Part shown: positions 8,900-17,384 of the stretch, piece after piece | How positions within the stretch are numbered: the first letter of the stretch is position 1 | Layout of the letters: each line of letters starts with the position of its first letter | Source: Candidatus Saccharimonadota bacterium | GTDB taxonomy: Bacteria; Patescibacteriota; Saccharimonadia; Saccharimonadales; Saccharimonadaceae | Assembly: GCA_030445265.1 (NCBI GenBank) | Contig: JAUCSC010000001.1 | Coordinates: forward strand, 372,001 to 436,000 | Direction: 5' to 3' | Length of the DNA stretch: 64,000 nucleotides | Notes under the pieces: generated by a model | What the model was told of the DNA's origin: nothing | What the model saw: the letters and a program-made list of their open reading frames with translations, nothing else | The model's database searches: none | Translations under genes and position numbers: made by a program

Positions 8900-9688
8900 A
8901 TGACAGACTTGGCAGAGTTTTCGACACATGAATTACTCGAACGCCTGCCGCCTATCGATAAAGCTCCTATCCTTGAGAAGCTTGCAACGCTTGGTCTGAG
9001 ACGATTTCAGAATGAACACGCCATTCCTACGCCGGTAGACCGCGAAACCGGTTTAGTTGACCACGAAGCATTAATGAATGAAATGCGCTTGCTTGTCGAT
9101 CCGCAGTATAAATGGCAAGCACCTTTTTTTGACGAGCATCATTTGTATTGGTACGCTCACCGATATAAAACAAGTTTTCAGCCTAATCCGGCTTTGGCTG
9201 TTGAATTCCGTGATTCTGCATTCAATAAGTTTTGGGCACCCCGTCAATATCATGACTTCCTGCATACTGTAACGGTACCATCGGATGTTCCAAGTACTGA
9301 TAGGATGCGATCAGAAGTTAAAAATTATAGACGTAAAAGCTACATTTATCGTATTACGACGAATGCAATCGTACTGAGTGACAGGCTTAGTCGCATAAAA
9401 CCGCAGAATAATAGAGGCGATATCATGTATATAGATCCGGAGACCCGTTCAATAACAAGAAATCCCGAAGCACTTGACCAATGGCGAGAAGAGTTTATTC
9501 GCTATATAGAAAGGTCGCACCGGAAAGGCCTTATAGACTTATCGCAACTTGCCACTATTGACCTTACGGACATTGAAACAGTAGTAGAACTATTGCCTCA
9601 GATCCGGGACTTGATGGACGAAGGTTTAGTGCGGCACAAAGGAAAAGCGGCGCTTGGGGTCAATATTCCTTTCGAAAAAGTCGCATGA
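8900..9688 (+). CDS. Conserved-looking protein of unknown function (262 aa)
   Basis: I do not recognise this family. The protein is 262 residues, soluble-looking, with no signal peptide or membrane segment. The middle is rich in aromatic and charged residues (DEHHLYWYAHRYK, about residues 77-90). A basic stretch (KNYRRKSYIYRITTNAIVLSDR) lies around residues 141-162. The C-terminal third is helical and acidic. GTGGAG at 8884-8889 can serve as a ribosome site for the ATG. It has its own promoter, and another unknown gene follows. It sits between rpsG and fusA, a position that usually has no extra genes. Function cannot be assigned. Confidence 0.75.
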   Translation: MTDLAEFSTHELLERLPPIDKAPILEKLATLGLRRFQNEHAIPTPVDRETGLVDHEALMNEMRLLVDPQYKWQAPFFDEHHLYWYAHRYKTSFQPNPALAVEFRDSAFNKFWAPRQYHDFLHTVTVPSDVPSTDRMRSEVKNYRRKSYIYRITTNAIVLSDRLSRIKPQNNRGDIMYIDPETRSITRNPEALDQWREEFIRYIERSHRKGLIDLSQLATIDLTDIETVVELLPQIRDLMDEGLVRHKGKAALGVNIPFEKVA

Positions 9689-9724
9689 CCGCTAATTGAT
9701 TACGTTTTCTGACTATGTCCGTTG

Positions 9725-9752
9725 TTGATTTACCAAACCAACCGAGTATAAT
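9725..9752 (+). promoter_or_regulatory. Promoter of the unknown gene at 9770
   Basis: TTGATT (9725-9730), a 16-base spacer, TATAAT (9747-9752). The predicted start near 9759 leaves only about 11 bases before the ATG, with no Shine-Dalgarno sequence in them. Confidence 0.65.
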
Positions 9753-9769
9753 TACAACCCATACCGTAT

Positions 9770-10405
9770 ATGAATGATTTTGTCCGGACACCCACTGAAA
9801 CTGACTATAGAGCAGCTATCGAACTCGTCGATGATACGCTGCAACGCGACGGTGGAGCTTGGGTATCAGCCATGCGGCCCGAGATGTACGCCAAGTACAG
9901 TGAGGAAGCGAAAGATTTCTTAGCTGCCTTATCAAATCTTACTGCTGGTTCCCATACGCTCGTAGAAGGGCCCGAGCTTCCTAGTCCTGTGCCAGCACGA
10001 CGGGCACTCCGGTACGGGTACCAAATAGGACTAGAGGTAACGGACATCCTGTACTCAAGCCATATTCGTCTTGACCACATTAGTGATGCAATGCAAAAAA
10101 TCATCACGGTAAATCGGTCTGACGATAAAGAGACTAATAGAATCACCGAACAGGCAGAAATTATCAAAACAATTGGAGAGGCGGGGCTAGAGCTCCTGGA
10201 CTTCGGATCGCAGTTAGCGGTAGAGCGTTGGTCGGACGAAGCTGTGGCTGAAGTTTATTTACGACGAATATATACCTTAGGGTGTGGTGCGATACTTTGT
10301 GTGGCTCACTCGTATCACGATGCCATTATGGATGGTATATGCGAACGTGAAGTAGCGAAGGCTAATTGGGATGATCTTCTCCCGCCTAACCCTGGCGAGA
10401 AATAA
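9770..10405 (+). CDS. Protein of unknown function (211 aa)
   Basis: This is not a family I recognise. The 211-residue protein is mostly helical by eye, with an acidic N-terminal half and no clear signal peptide. A segment around residues 170-190 contains two cysteines and hydrophobic residues ([19 protein letters not shown]). The leader is about 11 bases without a ribosome-binding site, so it is probably translated from a near-leaderless mRNA. It has its own promoter separate from the 8900 gene, although both lie in the same rpsG-fusA gap and face the same way. The reading frame has coding-like composition throughout. Confidence 0.7.
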   Translation: MNDFVRTPTETDYRAAIELVDDTLQRDGGAWVSAMRPEMYAKYSEEAKDFLAALSNLTAGSHTLVEGPELPSPVPARRALRYGYQIGLEVTDILYSSHIRLDHISDAMQKIITVNRSDDKETNRITEQAEIIKTIGEAGLELLDFGSQLAVERWSDEAVAEVYLRRIYTLGCGAILCVAHSYHDAIMDGICEREVAKANWDDLLPPNPGEK

Positions 10406-10421
10406 GAAATTCTGCTATAAT
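10393..10421 (+). promoter_or_regulatory. Promoter of fusA
   Basis: A consensus TATAAT (10416-10421) with a weak -35 (TGGCGA 10393-10398) at 17 bases. It lies just after the upstream gene and leaves a leader of about 52 bases containing AGGGAA before the fusA ATG. Confidence 0.65.
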
Positions 10422-10479
10422 CTTACTAAAGTGCTATTTTTTATGGCTAAAAATAATTATATGGAAAGATAGGGAACAC

Positions 10480-12573
10480 ATGGCTCAAGCTAACGTCCAA
10501 CTCAAGGACTTTCGTAACATCGGCATTATCGCACACATTGACGCAGGGAAGACCACGACAACCGAGGGTATTTTGTACCGTACTGGTATAAATCACAAAA
10601 TTGGCGAGGTCCGTGGTGACGGTGATGGCGCGACAACCGACTGGATGGCACAGGAAAAAGAGCGCGGTATTACTATTACTTCTGCTGCCGTGACGTGTTT
10701 CTGGAAGGGCTGTAAGATCAACATTATCGATACGCCTGGCCACATTGACTTCACCGCTGAAGTTGAGCGATCCCTCCGTGTACTCGACGGTGCGGTAACG
10801 GTCTTCGACGGAAAGATGGGCGTTGAGGCTCAAACAGAAACCGTCTGGCGCCAAGCCAACAAGTACGGCGTGCCACGTATCTGTTTCATTAACAAGATCA
10901 ACCAAATTGGTGGCGACTTTTACAAGTCTCTCGACACCATTCATAACCGCCTCTCAAAGCATGCGCTTCCTGTTCACTTGCCAATTGGCTTTGAAAAAGA
11001 GATTAACGGTCTTATCGACCTCCTTGATATGAAGGCATACACATACGGCGACTTCACCGACAAAGAACTCACGGTAGGCGAAATTCCTGCGGACATGCTT
11101 GAAAAAGCAAAGAATGCTCGTAGCCTGCTGGTAGAAGCTGCAGTTGAAGCCGAGGATGAATTATTTGAACGTTTTCTCGAACAAGGCGAAGAGTCAATAT
11201 CTCTCGAAGACCTTAAGCGCGCTCTCCGTAAGCGTGTACTAGCTGGCGACTTCTTTCTTGTTACGGGTGGAGATGGTCGTGGCGTTATTGTCGAAAAAAT
11301 CCTTGACCTTGTTGCCGATTTTCTTCCCTCGCCGCTCGATGTTGAAGCAATTCAGGGAACCAACCCGAAGACCGGTGATGTTGTGGAACGGCAGCCAGCA
11401 GATGATGAACCCCTCTCAGCCTTAGCGTTTAAGATTGCCTCCGACCCTTTTGTTGGACGACTCATTTTCGTTCGTGTCTATAGCGGCAAACTCTCGGCCG
11501 GTAGCTACATCGTCAACACGACTACGGGTGAAAAAGAGCGAATTGGACGAATCGTCCGTATGCACGCCGACAAACGCGAGGACATTGATGCAGTCGGTGC
11601 CGGTGACATCGCGGCAGTAGTAGGTCTTAAGAGTACCTTTACTGGTCATACGCTTGCAGATCCAGCGCACCCAATCGTGCTCGAATCAATTGTGTTTCCT
11701 GAACCTCCAGTATCGATTGCCGTTGAACCGAAGACAAAAGCGGACCAGGAAAAAATGGGTATTGCGTTGCAGCGCCTTGCAGAAGAAGATCCAACCTTCC
11801 GCATTCACACCGACGACGAAACCGGACAGACTATCATGTCAGGAATGGGTGAGCTTCACCTCGATATTCTTGTCGACCGAATGAAGCGAGAATTTAATGT
11901 CGAAGCTAACGTCGGTGAACCGCAAGTTGCCTTCCGTGAATCGATCAAAGGAACAAGTGCCGTGCAGGGTAAGCACGCCAAACAATCCGGTGGACGTGGT
12001 CAATACGGCGACGTTTGGGTACGTTTTGAGCCGAACGAAACCGGTAAAGGATTTGAGTTCTTTGACGAAATCAAGGGCGGTGTCGTCCCTCAGGAATACC
12101 GAGGTCCTGTCCAAGCTGGTATCAAAGAAACACTGGAAGGCGGAGTCATCGCCGGTTACCCGGTCGTCGACGTCAAAGCAACGCTCTATGACGGAAGCTA
12201 TCACGATGTTGACTCAAGCGAACTTGCCTTTAAGCTGGCCGGTAGCCTTGCAGCTCGCGAGGGCATTAAGCGGGCGACGCCAATTATCCTCGAGCCGGTG
12301 ATGAAGGTCGAGGTCACTACCCCAGAGGAATTCATGGGTGACGTTATCGGTGACCTTAACGCACGACGTGGCCGCATAGAGGCTATGGAAGATCTTCAAG
12401 GTGGAGCTAAGCTCATTCGCGCTATCGTACCGCTTTCGAACCTGTTTGGTTATACGAACGATATTCGTTCGATGAGTCAGGGGCGTGCAGCCAGTACTAT
12501 GGAACTTGCGCAATACGAGGAAGTACCACCAAACGTTGCGCAGCAGATCATCGAAAAAAGAGCCAGCAAGTAA
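10480..12573 (+). CDS. fusA: Elongation factor G
   Basis: This 697-residue translational GTPase drives ribosomal translocation and, with RRF, ribosome recycling. The G domain shows G1 [12 protein letters not shown], switch [10 protein letters not shown] and the effector-loop sequence [10 protein letters not shown]. The C-terminal domains follow with the usual MGELHLDIL and [11 protein letters not shown]. Length is normal for EF-G. The ATG is preceded by AGGGAAC. It has its own promoter and terminator, so it is expressed apart from rpsL-rpsG and tuf even though all belong to the ancestral str operon. Confidence 0.97.
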   Translation: MAQANVQLKDFRNIGIIAHIDAGKTTTTEGILYRTGINHKIGEVRGDGDGATTDWMAQEKERGITITSAAVTCFWKGCKINIIDTPGHIDFTAEVERSLRVLDGAVTVFDGKMGVEAQTETVWRQANKYGVPRICFINKINQIGGDFYKSLDTIHNRLSKHALPVHLPIGFEKEINGLIDLLDMKAYTYGDFTDKELTVGEIPADMLEKAKNARSLLVEAAVEAEDELFERFLEQGEESISLEDLKRALRKRVLAGDFFLVTGGDGRGVIVEKILDLVADFLPSPLDVEAIQGTNPKTGDVVERQPADDEPLSALAFKIASDPFVGRLIFVRVYSGKLSAGSYIVNTTTGEKERIGRIVRMHADKREDIDAVGAGDIAAVVGLKSTFTGHTLADPAHPIVLESIVFPEPPVSIAVEPKTKADQEKMGIALQRLAEEDPTFRIHTDDETGQTIMSGMGELHLDILVDRMKREFNVEANVGEPQVAFRESIKGTSAVQGKHAKQSGGRGQYGDVWVRFEPNETGKGFEFFDEIKGGVVPQEYRGPVQAGIKETLEGGVIAGYPVVDVKATLYDGSYHDVDSSELAFKLAGSLAAREGIKRATPIILEPVMKVEVTTPEEFMGDVIGDLNARRGRIEAMEDLQGGAKLIRAIVPLSNLFGYTNDIRSMSQGRAASTMELAQYEEVPPNVAQQIIEKRASK

Positions 12574-12590
12574 TCACTTCTTGGCATATA

Positions 12591-12630
12591 AACAACACCG
12601 CTCGAAATGGGCGGTGTTGTTAATTTAATA
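12591..12630 (+). terminator. Terminator after fusA
   Basis: An 11-bp perfect stem, AACAACACCGC (12591-12601) with GCGGTGTTGTT (12611-12621), is followed by AATTTAAT. It separates fusA from the pilin-like gene. Confidence 0.75.
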
Positions 12631-12678
12631 GAGGTAAAAGACTGGAAAAAGCTTACGCTTTTTGGTAAGATGAGAGGA

Positions 12679-13299
12679 ATGCGTTCAAACAATTTATCAT
12701 CAATACAGCGAGGGTTTACCATCGTTGAGCTCCTCATCGTGATTGTCGTTATAGGCATATTGGCATCAGTAACTATTGTTGCCTATAACGGCGTCACAAA
12801 ACGTGCCCAAGATATAAAAACCTTATCGCTCGTCAGGACCTGGGAGCAGCAACTATCGTCCTACGCTGTGTTAAAAGGCGAATACCCATATGTATCTCAG
12901 GTTGGTGCCTCGACAGTATACGGAGGTCCATTCTGCCTCGGTAAACTGCCGGCGGACGGCAATTTCAGCGACGGGGAATGTGTCAAAAATGCCGACTTGG
13001 TATATAACGAAAGTTATTATTCGCCACAGTTAGTCAGCGAGAAGTTTACTGTACCAAATTCGACCATTACTACCGTTACCTTAGCTGGCGGCCGACAGTA
13101 CCGTGGTATCTATGTTGATACCTATGACGATAAGAAGACCAATTACTCAATCATCTACCCGCTGGTGCAACAGAACTGCCAGTCTGGTGATAGTGTCGGA
13201 TTCCAAAATACGGCAGATGGGTCCTCGATCACCGGTGCTGCCGCACCTGGTACATTCGGGATTCCAAAGATTTGCGTCCATCCACTACCGAATTTGTAA
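12679..13299 (+). CDS. Type IV pilin-like protein (prepilin)
   Basis: The protein has a class III signal sequence: a short basic leader ending QRG, then FTIVELLIVIVVIGILASV, the hydrophobic N-terminal helix with the conserved glutamate at mature position 5. Prepilin peptidase should cut between Gly and Phe (about residue 12). The remaining 170 residues would form a globular pilin head; they include several cysteines that could pair. I chose the ATG at 12679, giving 206 residues. TAAGAT at 12666-12671 would start transcription at about 12678, and upstream in-frame codons overlap the fusA terminator. Pili are used by Saccharibacteria for motility and host contact; a role here is inference. Confidence 0.85.
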   Translation: MRSNNLSSIQRGFTIVELLIVIVVIGILASVTIVAYNGVTKRAQDIKTLSLVRTWEQQLSSYAVLKGEYPYVSQVGASTVYGGPFCLGKLPADGNFSDGECVKNADLVYNESYYSPQLVSEKFTVPNSTITTVTLAGGRQYRGIYVDTYDDKKTNYSIIYPLVQQNCQSGDSVGFQNTADGSSITGAAAPGTFGIPKICVHPLPNL

Positions 13300-13316
13300 A
13301 CGCTCCGTCTATCGTC

Positions 13317-13345
13317 TTTACGAAACTGATAATAATCTGTATAAT
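13317..13345 (+). promoter_or_regulatory. Promoter of tuf
   Basis: TTTACG (13317-13322), 17-base spacer, TATAAT (13340-13345) with an extended TG. A small hairpin (TGAGG 13361-13365 with CCTCA 13374-13378) sits in the leader. AAAGGAG (13395-13401) precedes the start codon. Confidence 0.8.
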
Positions 13346-13413
13346 CATCCCTATACGTCGTGAGGTGGTATATCCTCATGCGAAAATAATTTAAAGGAGA
13401 AAGAATTCCCCCT

Positions 13414-14595
13414 ATGGCAAATTTCGATCGAACCAAGCCTCACGTCAACGTCGGTACTATGGGACACGTCGACCATGGTAAAACAACTTTGACTGCTGCA
13501 ATTACTTCCGTACTTGCGAAGCGTCTTCCGAGTGATGTCAATAAGCCAGTTGCTTATGACCAAATTGACAACGCACCTGAAGAGCGCGCACGTGGTATTA
13601 CCATTGCGTCATCTCACCAGGAATATGAATCTGAAATCCGTCACTATGCCCATGTTGACATGCCAGGTCACGCCGACTATGTCAAAAACATGATTACGGG
13701 TGCGGCCCAAATTGACGGAGCAATCCTTGTAGTTGCCGCAAACGATGGCCCACTTCCACAGACTCGTGAGCACGTACTGCTCGCTAAGCAAGTTGGTGTG
13801 CCTAAGATCCTCGTTTTCCTCAACAAGATGGACCTTGCTGATCCTGAACTTGTTGAACTCGTTGAAATGGACATCCGTGAACTGCTCGCTAAGAACGGTT
13901 TCGATGAAGATGCTCCTATTATCAAGGGTTCGGCGACTAAGGCTCTCGAAGGTGATTCTGCGAGCGAAGACGCTATCATGGAATTGGTCGCTGCTCTTGA
14001 CAGCTACGTACCAGAGCCAGTCCGCGACCTCGACAAGCCATTCCTCATGCCTATCGAAGACGTGTTCTCGATTAAGGGTCGTGGTACGGTTGCAACCGGC
14101 CGTATCGAGCAGGGAATTGTCAAAATCAACGACGCCGTTGAAATTGTCGGTATCAAGCCAACTCAGAACTCAGTCGTGACCGGTATTGAAGCCTTTAAGA
14201 AGCAACTTGACCAAGGTCAGGCTGGTGATAACGCTGGACTGCTTCTTCGTGGTATTGAACGCGAACAAATCGAACGTGGACAAGTTGTCGTGAAGCCAGG
14301 TAGCCTGACTCCACACACCGAGTTTGACGCTGAAGTGTATATCCTGAAGAAAGAAGAAGGTGGACGACACACACCATTCTCTAAGGGATACAAGCCTCAG
14401 TTCTACTTCCGAACAACTGACGTTACCGGCGAAGTCGAGCTTCCAGCTGACAAGGAACTTGTTATTCCTGGTGACACCGTTACCTTCAAGGTGACACTGC
14501 TCGCTCCTATTGCTATGGAGCAAGGTCTGAACTTCGCTATCCGCGAAGGTGGTAAGACTGTTGGTGCTGGTGTTGTAACCAAGATCAACAAGTAA
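13414..14595 (+). CDS. tuf: Elongation factor Tu
   Basis: EF-Tu delivers aminoacyl-tRNA to the ribosome. The protein is 393 residues, as usual. G1 is [11 protein letters not shown]3 is DMPGHADY (canonically DCPGHADY), and G4 is NKMD (canonically NKCD). A few otherwise near-invariant positions differ from the textbook sequence, such as [11 protein letters not shown] for GITINTSHVEY. Domains 2 and 3 are complete, including [12 protein letters not shown]. Translation starts after AAAGGAG. A strong promoter precedes it and a strong bidirectional terminator follows, so it is a single-gene transcript. Confidence 0.98.
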   Translation: MANFDRTKPHVNVGTMGHVDHGKTTLTAAITSVLAKRLPSDVNKPVAYDQIDNAPEERARGITIASSHQEYESEIRHYAHVDMPGHADYVKNMITGAAQIDGAILVVAANDGPLPQTREHVLLAKQVGVPKILVFLNKMDLADPELVELVEMDIRELLAKNGFDEDAPIIKGSATKALEGDSASEDAIMELVAALDSYVPEPVRDLDKPFLMPIEDVFSIKGRGTVATGRIEQGIVKINDAVEIVGIKPTQNSVVTGIEAFKKQLDQGQAGDNAGLLLRGIEREQIERGQVVVKPGSLTPHTEFDAEVYILKKEEGGRHTPFSKGYKPQFYFRTTDVTGEVELPADKELVIPGDTVTFKVTLLAPIAMEQGLNFAIREGGKTVGAGVVTKINK

Positions 14596-14607
14596 GACCT
14601 ATCTTAC

Positions 14608-14643
14608 AATAAAAAACCTCCGTATTATCGGAGGTTTTTTATT
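14608..14643. terminator. Bidirectional terminator after tuf
   Basis: A perfect 15-bp stem (14608-14622 with 14629-14643) with loop TATTAT is flanked by A and T runs on both sides. It can end tuf on the plus strand and also stop transcripts arriving on the minus strand. Confidence 0.85.
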
Positions 14644-14654
14644 GGACGAATATT

Positions 14655-14691
14655 GAGGACCCCGCCAGCTCGGAGGCTATGCGGGGTCCTC
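14655..14691 (-). terminator. Terminator of the minus-strand gene at 14705-15010
   Basis: An 11-bp GC-rich stem, GAGGACCCCGC (14655-14665) with GCGGGGTCCTC (14681-14691), lies 13 bases beyond the stop of the minus-strand gene. It lacks a strong T-run but the second hairpin at 14608-14643 lies just beyond it. Confidence 0.55.
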
Positions 14692-14704
14692 AACGAGTGC
14701 GGGG

Positions 14705-15010
14705 TCAGGTAGATGGTTGTCCCGGACGAGCCGGCATGAAGACGGTGAGCCGATGCAGCCTAGGATCCCATGCGTATTTGTACGTGTATGGGATGTCGGG
14801 CGGCAAGGCCCTTCCGTGGTATCCGTCGAGCTCTCGCCCCAGCTTCTCGAGCGTCTCCGTAGAGACGTTCATGTCGCTCGGGAGCAGGTCACTGATGGCG
14901 ACGGAATCTCCGTTGCCGAGCGCCTTTGTCGAGAGACGCTCCCGAAGTTCTGCACGTGCCATGTTGGCTAATCCCAGCAGACTCGATAAAACGACGCCTT
15001 CATTTGGCAT
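14705..15010 (-). CDS. Orphan small protein between tuf and rpsJ (101 aa)
   Basis: I do not recognise this protein. The start at 15010 is fixed by AAAGGAGG five bases upstream, and gives 101 residues beginning MPNEGVVLSSLLGLANMA. It is soluble-looking, proline-rich near the C-terminus (ALPPDIPYTYKYAWDP) and ends MPARPGQPST. GC content looks higher than in the ribosomal genes around it. It is transcribed against its neighbours from a near-consensus promoter, and two hairpins lie beyond its stop. That isolation inside a translation-gene cluster suggests an independently acquired gene or a strongly expressed lineage-specific one; this is inference. Confidence 0.7.
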   Translation of the reverse strand: MPNEGVVLSSLLGLANMARAELRERLSTKALGNGDSVAISDLLPSDMNVSTETLEKLGRELDGYHGRALPPDIPYTYKYAWDPRLHRLTVFMPARPGQPST

Positions 15011-15059
15011 GCGTCCTCCTTTCAATCGTAGATGAGATGAAAACGCTAAACCGCTGTAA

Positions 15060-15088
15060 ACTATAAGATTTTCATCCCGGCATGTCAA
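15060..15088 (-). promoter_or_regulatory. Strong promoter of the orphan gene at 14705-15010
   Basis: On the minus strand, consensus TTGACA (15088-15083), a 17-base spacer and TATAGT (15065-15060). This is one of the best matches to the housekeeping sigma consensus in the window. Transcription would start near 15053. Confidence 0.8.
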
Positions 15089-15096
15089 CCCTAGAA

Positions 15097-15125
15097 TGTA
15101 CAATCATGTTGTTCTATGGTATAAA
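15097..15125 (+). promoter_or_regulatory. Probable promoter of rpsJ
   Basis: TATAAA (15120-15125) with TGTACA (15097-15102) at 17 bases. It is divergent from, and close to, the orphan gene's promoter. The resulting leader would be about 90 bases. Confidence 0.5.
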
Positions 15126-15220
15126 TAATAGCTGTACTACTTAATCATATCGAGAACTCGGCCAGAGGTAATAGAAGCCATTCGAGCAGAGGTTACGATA
15201 TAGCTCATGAGGAGAAAATC

Positions 15221-15544
15221 ATGGCAGAAGCAAAAGACCAAGGCCTACGAATTCGCATTCGTTTGAAAGCCTATGATCACAAAGTGATCGACCAGTCAGC
15301 AAAACAAATTATCGATACGGCTATCCGCACAGGGGCTAGTATTGCGGGGCCAGTGCCACTTCCAACGCGTCGAAGCACGTTTACGGTAGTGAAGAGCCCA
15401 CACGTCTACAAGCAAGGTGGTGAGACGTTTGAGATGCGTGTCCACAAACGTTTGATTGACATTACAAATGCCACACCAAAGACAATTGATTCGTTGCAAA
15501 ACCTTAGCCTACCAGCTGGAGTTGATGCCGAAATCCGAATGTAA
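15221..15544 (+). CDS. rpsJ: 30S ribosomal protein S10
   Basis: The 107-residue protein packs in the 30S head and, in other bacteria, also joins antitermination complexes as NusE. It shows the S10 core [20 protein letters not shown] and the loop [20 protein letters not shown]. The ATG follows GAGGAG at a normal distance. In most bacteria rpsJ leads the S10 operon and runs straight into rplC. Here it has its own strong terminator and an antisense gene follows, so S10 is expressed as a single-gene unit. Confidence 0.98.
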   Translation: MAEAKDQGLRIRIRLKAYDHKVIDQSAKQIIDTAIRTGASIAGPVPLPTRRSTFTVVKSPHVYKQGGETFEMRVHKRLIDITNATPKTIDSLQNLSLPAGVDAEIRM

Positions 15545-15554
15545 TCGAATACAT

Positions 15555-15590
15555 ATAAAAAAACCGCCTACGTTCAGGCGGTTTTTTTAT
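15555..15590. terminator. Bidirectional terminator after rpsJ
   Basis: A perfect 15-bp stem (15555-15569 with 15576-15590), loop ACGTTC, with A/T runs on both sides. It serves rpsJ and also the minus-strand gene whose stop is at 15603. Confidence 0.85.
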
Positions 15591-15602
15591 ATGCTTTAGG
15601 TT

Positions 15603-15887
15603 TTAAGCATTTTGTAGCAGGATGCTGTCAGTGAGATCGACGATCTCCAGCTGGAGCTTTAGCACCCAGAGCTGGGTAACAAGAATGAATACCAGCAGTA
15701 TCGCCCAGTAGAGCGTTTGCTTGTTGGGTCGAAAGCTGACGAAGGGTCGTGGTTCTTTTGTGAGTTTGAACGACTGAAGAGCAGGGGCCTTCTTACTAGC
15801 GGTCTTCTTTTTGCTCACTGAGCGTTTCGCTGCCGATTTTACCGGAACCTTTTTAGTCGATGTGGACGTACGAGCTTTTGTGGCCAT
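15603..15887 (-). CDS. Small lysine-rich membrane protein (94 aa)
   Basis: The start at 15887 is supported by AAGGAGAAAT directly upstream. The first 50 residues are dominated by Lys, Ser, Thr and Ala (repeated KK and SKKK motifs), giving a strongly basic, probably disordered tail. A single membrane segment follows (about residues 62-80, WAILLVFILVTQLWVL), then a short acidic C-terminus. The basic tail could bind nucleic acid or anionic lipids, but no function can be assigned. It is transcribed antisense to the flanking ribosomal genes and interrupts the usual rpsJ-rplC junction. Confidence 0.7.
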   Translation of the reverse strand: MATKARTSTSTKKVPVKSAAKRSVSKKKTASKKAPALQSFKLTKEPRPFVSFRPNKQTLYWAILLVFILVTQLWVLKLQLEIVDLTDSILLQNA

Positions 15888-16008
15888 ATTTCTCCTTAAT
15901 GAGCTGAAAAGATTAACTATTCTGTCAGTATGACGAAAGTGAAGCTGAAACACAAGCATTATCTCTCCATATTTGATCTCATTCTTCACTTGGTTTACCG
16001 TCTATTAA

Positions 16009-16037
16009 TTGACGCGTAACAGATAGTATGCTAAAGT
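16009..16037 (+). promoter_or_regulatory. Candidate promoter of the rplC ribosomal operon
   Basis: TTGACG (16009-16014), 17-base spacer, TAAAGT (16032-16037). A second -10-like TATAGT sits at 16057-16062 without a good -35. Either would place a structured leader ahead of rplC. Confidence 0.5.
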
Positions 16038-16066
16038 TAGTCGGTAACATTACGAATATAGTAACG

Positions 16067-16132
16067 ATTCTTGGTGAATTGGTAAGTCCATGACTCAACA
16101 CGAGTCTGAGGATACTGCCTCCCACCAAGAAT
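16067..16132 (+). promoter_or_regulatory. Structured leader of the rplC operon
   Basis: ATTCTTGGTG (16067-16076) pairs perfectly with CACCAAGAAT (16123-16132), enclosing a second stem GACTC (16092-16096) with GAGTC (16102-16106). In gamma-proteobacteria the S10 operon leader binds L4. Since the operon here begins with rplC-rplD, an L4-responsive leader relocated after rpsJ is a reasonable reading, but it is inferred from position and pairing only. Confidence 0.5.
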
Positions 16133-16154
16133 TTTAAGTGGGAGCAAAGTGGCA

Positions 16155-16769
16155 ATGAAATCACTTCTCGGTACCAAAATTGGTATGACCCAAATCATCA
16201 GCGAGGATGGGAGAGCTGTTCCAGTAACACTCATCCAAGCTGGCCCTATGACTGTGACTCAGGTTAAGTCTGTCGAAAAAGACGGCTACAACGCAGTTCA
16301 ATTGGGGTTTGATTTAGGTAAGAACCTGAGCAAGGCCGTAGCTGGACATGTAAAACCAGCACAAGTGTCGCCGAAATTCATTCGTGAATTTCGTACCGAC
16401 GAACTGCCGGCAGATATGGCCGTCGGCAGTAGCTTCGATGTAACAGTATTTACCATTGGTGACGTCGTTAACGCGACGGGTACAAGCAAGGGTAAAGGAT
16501 TCGCTGGTACAGTCAAGCGACACAACTTTAACACGAGCAAAAGTACGCACGGTGGAAACGGTGACGTACGTAAGGTCGGATCGATCGGCTCGATGTACCC
16601 ACAAAAAGTCTTTAAGGGTAAGCGCATGGCTGGACGTATGGGCCATGACCGGGTTACCGTCAAGAATCTTGTCGTCATGTACATTGACGCTGAGAACAAC
16701 TTGATTGGTCTACGCGGCGCCGTACCTGGACCTAAGCGTGGCTTAGTGATGATAGGAGGCAAAGCATAA
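16155..16769 (+). CDS. rplC: 50S ribosomal protein L3
   Basis: This 204-residue protein reaches toward the peptidyl transferase centre. I chose ATG 16155 over the in-frame GTG at 16149: GGGAG (16140-16144) is then at a normal distance, and the protein starts MKSLLGTKIGMTQI as the family does. The conserved methylated-glutamine region near STHGGNGDVRKVGSIG and the GKRMAGRMGHDRVTVKNL segment are present. The stop overlaps the rplD start by one base, and rplC heads a nearly gapless run of ribosomal genes ending at rplO. Confidence 0.97.
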   Translation: MKSLLGTKIGMTQIISEDGRAVPVTLIQAGPMTVTQVKSVEKDGYNAVQLGFDLGKNLSKAVAGHVKPAQVSPKFIREFRTDELPADMAVGSSFDVTVFTIGDVVNATGTSKGKGFAGTVKRHNFNTSKSTHGGNGDVRKVGSIGSMYPQKVFKGKRMAGRMGHDRVTVKNLVVMYIDAENNLIGLRGAVPGPKRGLVMIGGKA

Positions 16770-17383
16770 TGGCACAATCTACTAAAGCAGCAGCACCTTC
16801 GCTGCCAAAAGAAATATTTGCCGTGGAGATTGCAAACCACCAGCTTCTTAAGCTGGCCTACGAATCTTACCTAGCCAAGTCTCGTCTTGCGAGCGCAACG
16901 ACAAAGACTCGTGGTGAAGTCCGCGGTGGCGGTAAGAAGCCATGGAAACAAAAAGGTACCGGTAGGGCTCGCTTCGGATCAAGCCGTAACCCTATTTGGA
17001 AGGGCGGTGGTATCGTCTTTGGACCACTCGGTAACGAGAACTACACAAAGAAGATTAGTGTTGGCAGCAAGCGAACAGCCGTTCGCCAAGCTCTCACACT
17101 GGCAGACCAAGCAAAGAAAGTGCACGTTTTTGACTTTACGACAACTGGGAAGACAGCTGAAATTGTTAGTCAGTTAGATCAGAACAAGTTCGAGCGTTCG
17201 GTACTTATCGTTGTTGATGAGAAGACACCAGAGCTACTGCGTGCTACCAATAACTTGCAGAATGTCACGCTTGTCCGCGCCAGCTACCTTAACGTATTTC
17301 AAATTCTAAACGCCGATCACATTGTTATCGCTGCTAAGGCAATCGATGTACTGAAAAACTGGCTGATCAAGGAGGAGGCGTAA
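16769..17383 (+). CDS. rplD: 50S ribosomal protein L4
   Basis: This 204-residue protein lines the exit tunnel through its extended loop, visible here as GGGKKPWKQKGTGRARFGSS. It begins on the last base of the rplC stop codon, implying translational coupling. In several bacteria L4 represses its own operon through the S10 leader; the hairpins before rplC are candidates for the same here. The C-terminal half has the usual alternating Rossmann-like segments. Confidence 0.97.
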   Translation: MAQSTKAAAPSLPKEIFAVEIANHQLLKLAYESYLAKSRLASATTKTRGEVRGGGKKPWKQKGTGRARFGSSRNPIWKGGGIVFGPLGNENYTKKISVGSKRTAVRQALTLADQAKKVHVFDFTTTGKTAEIVSQLDQNKFERSVLIVVDEKTPELLRATNNLQNVTLVRASYLNVFQILNADHIVIAAKAIDVLKNWLIKEEA

Positions 17384-17384
17384 T

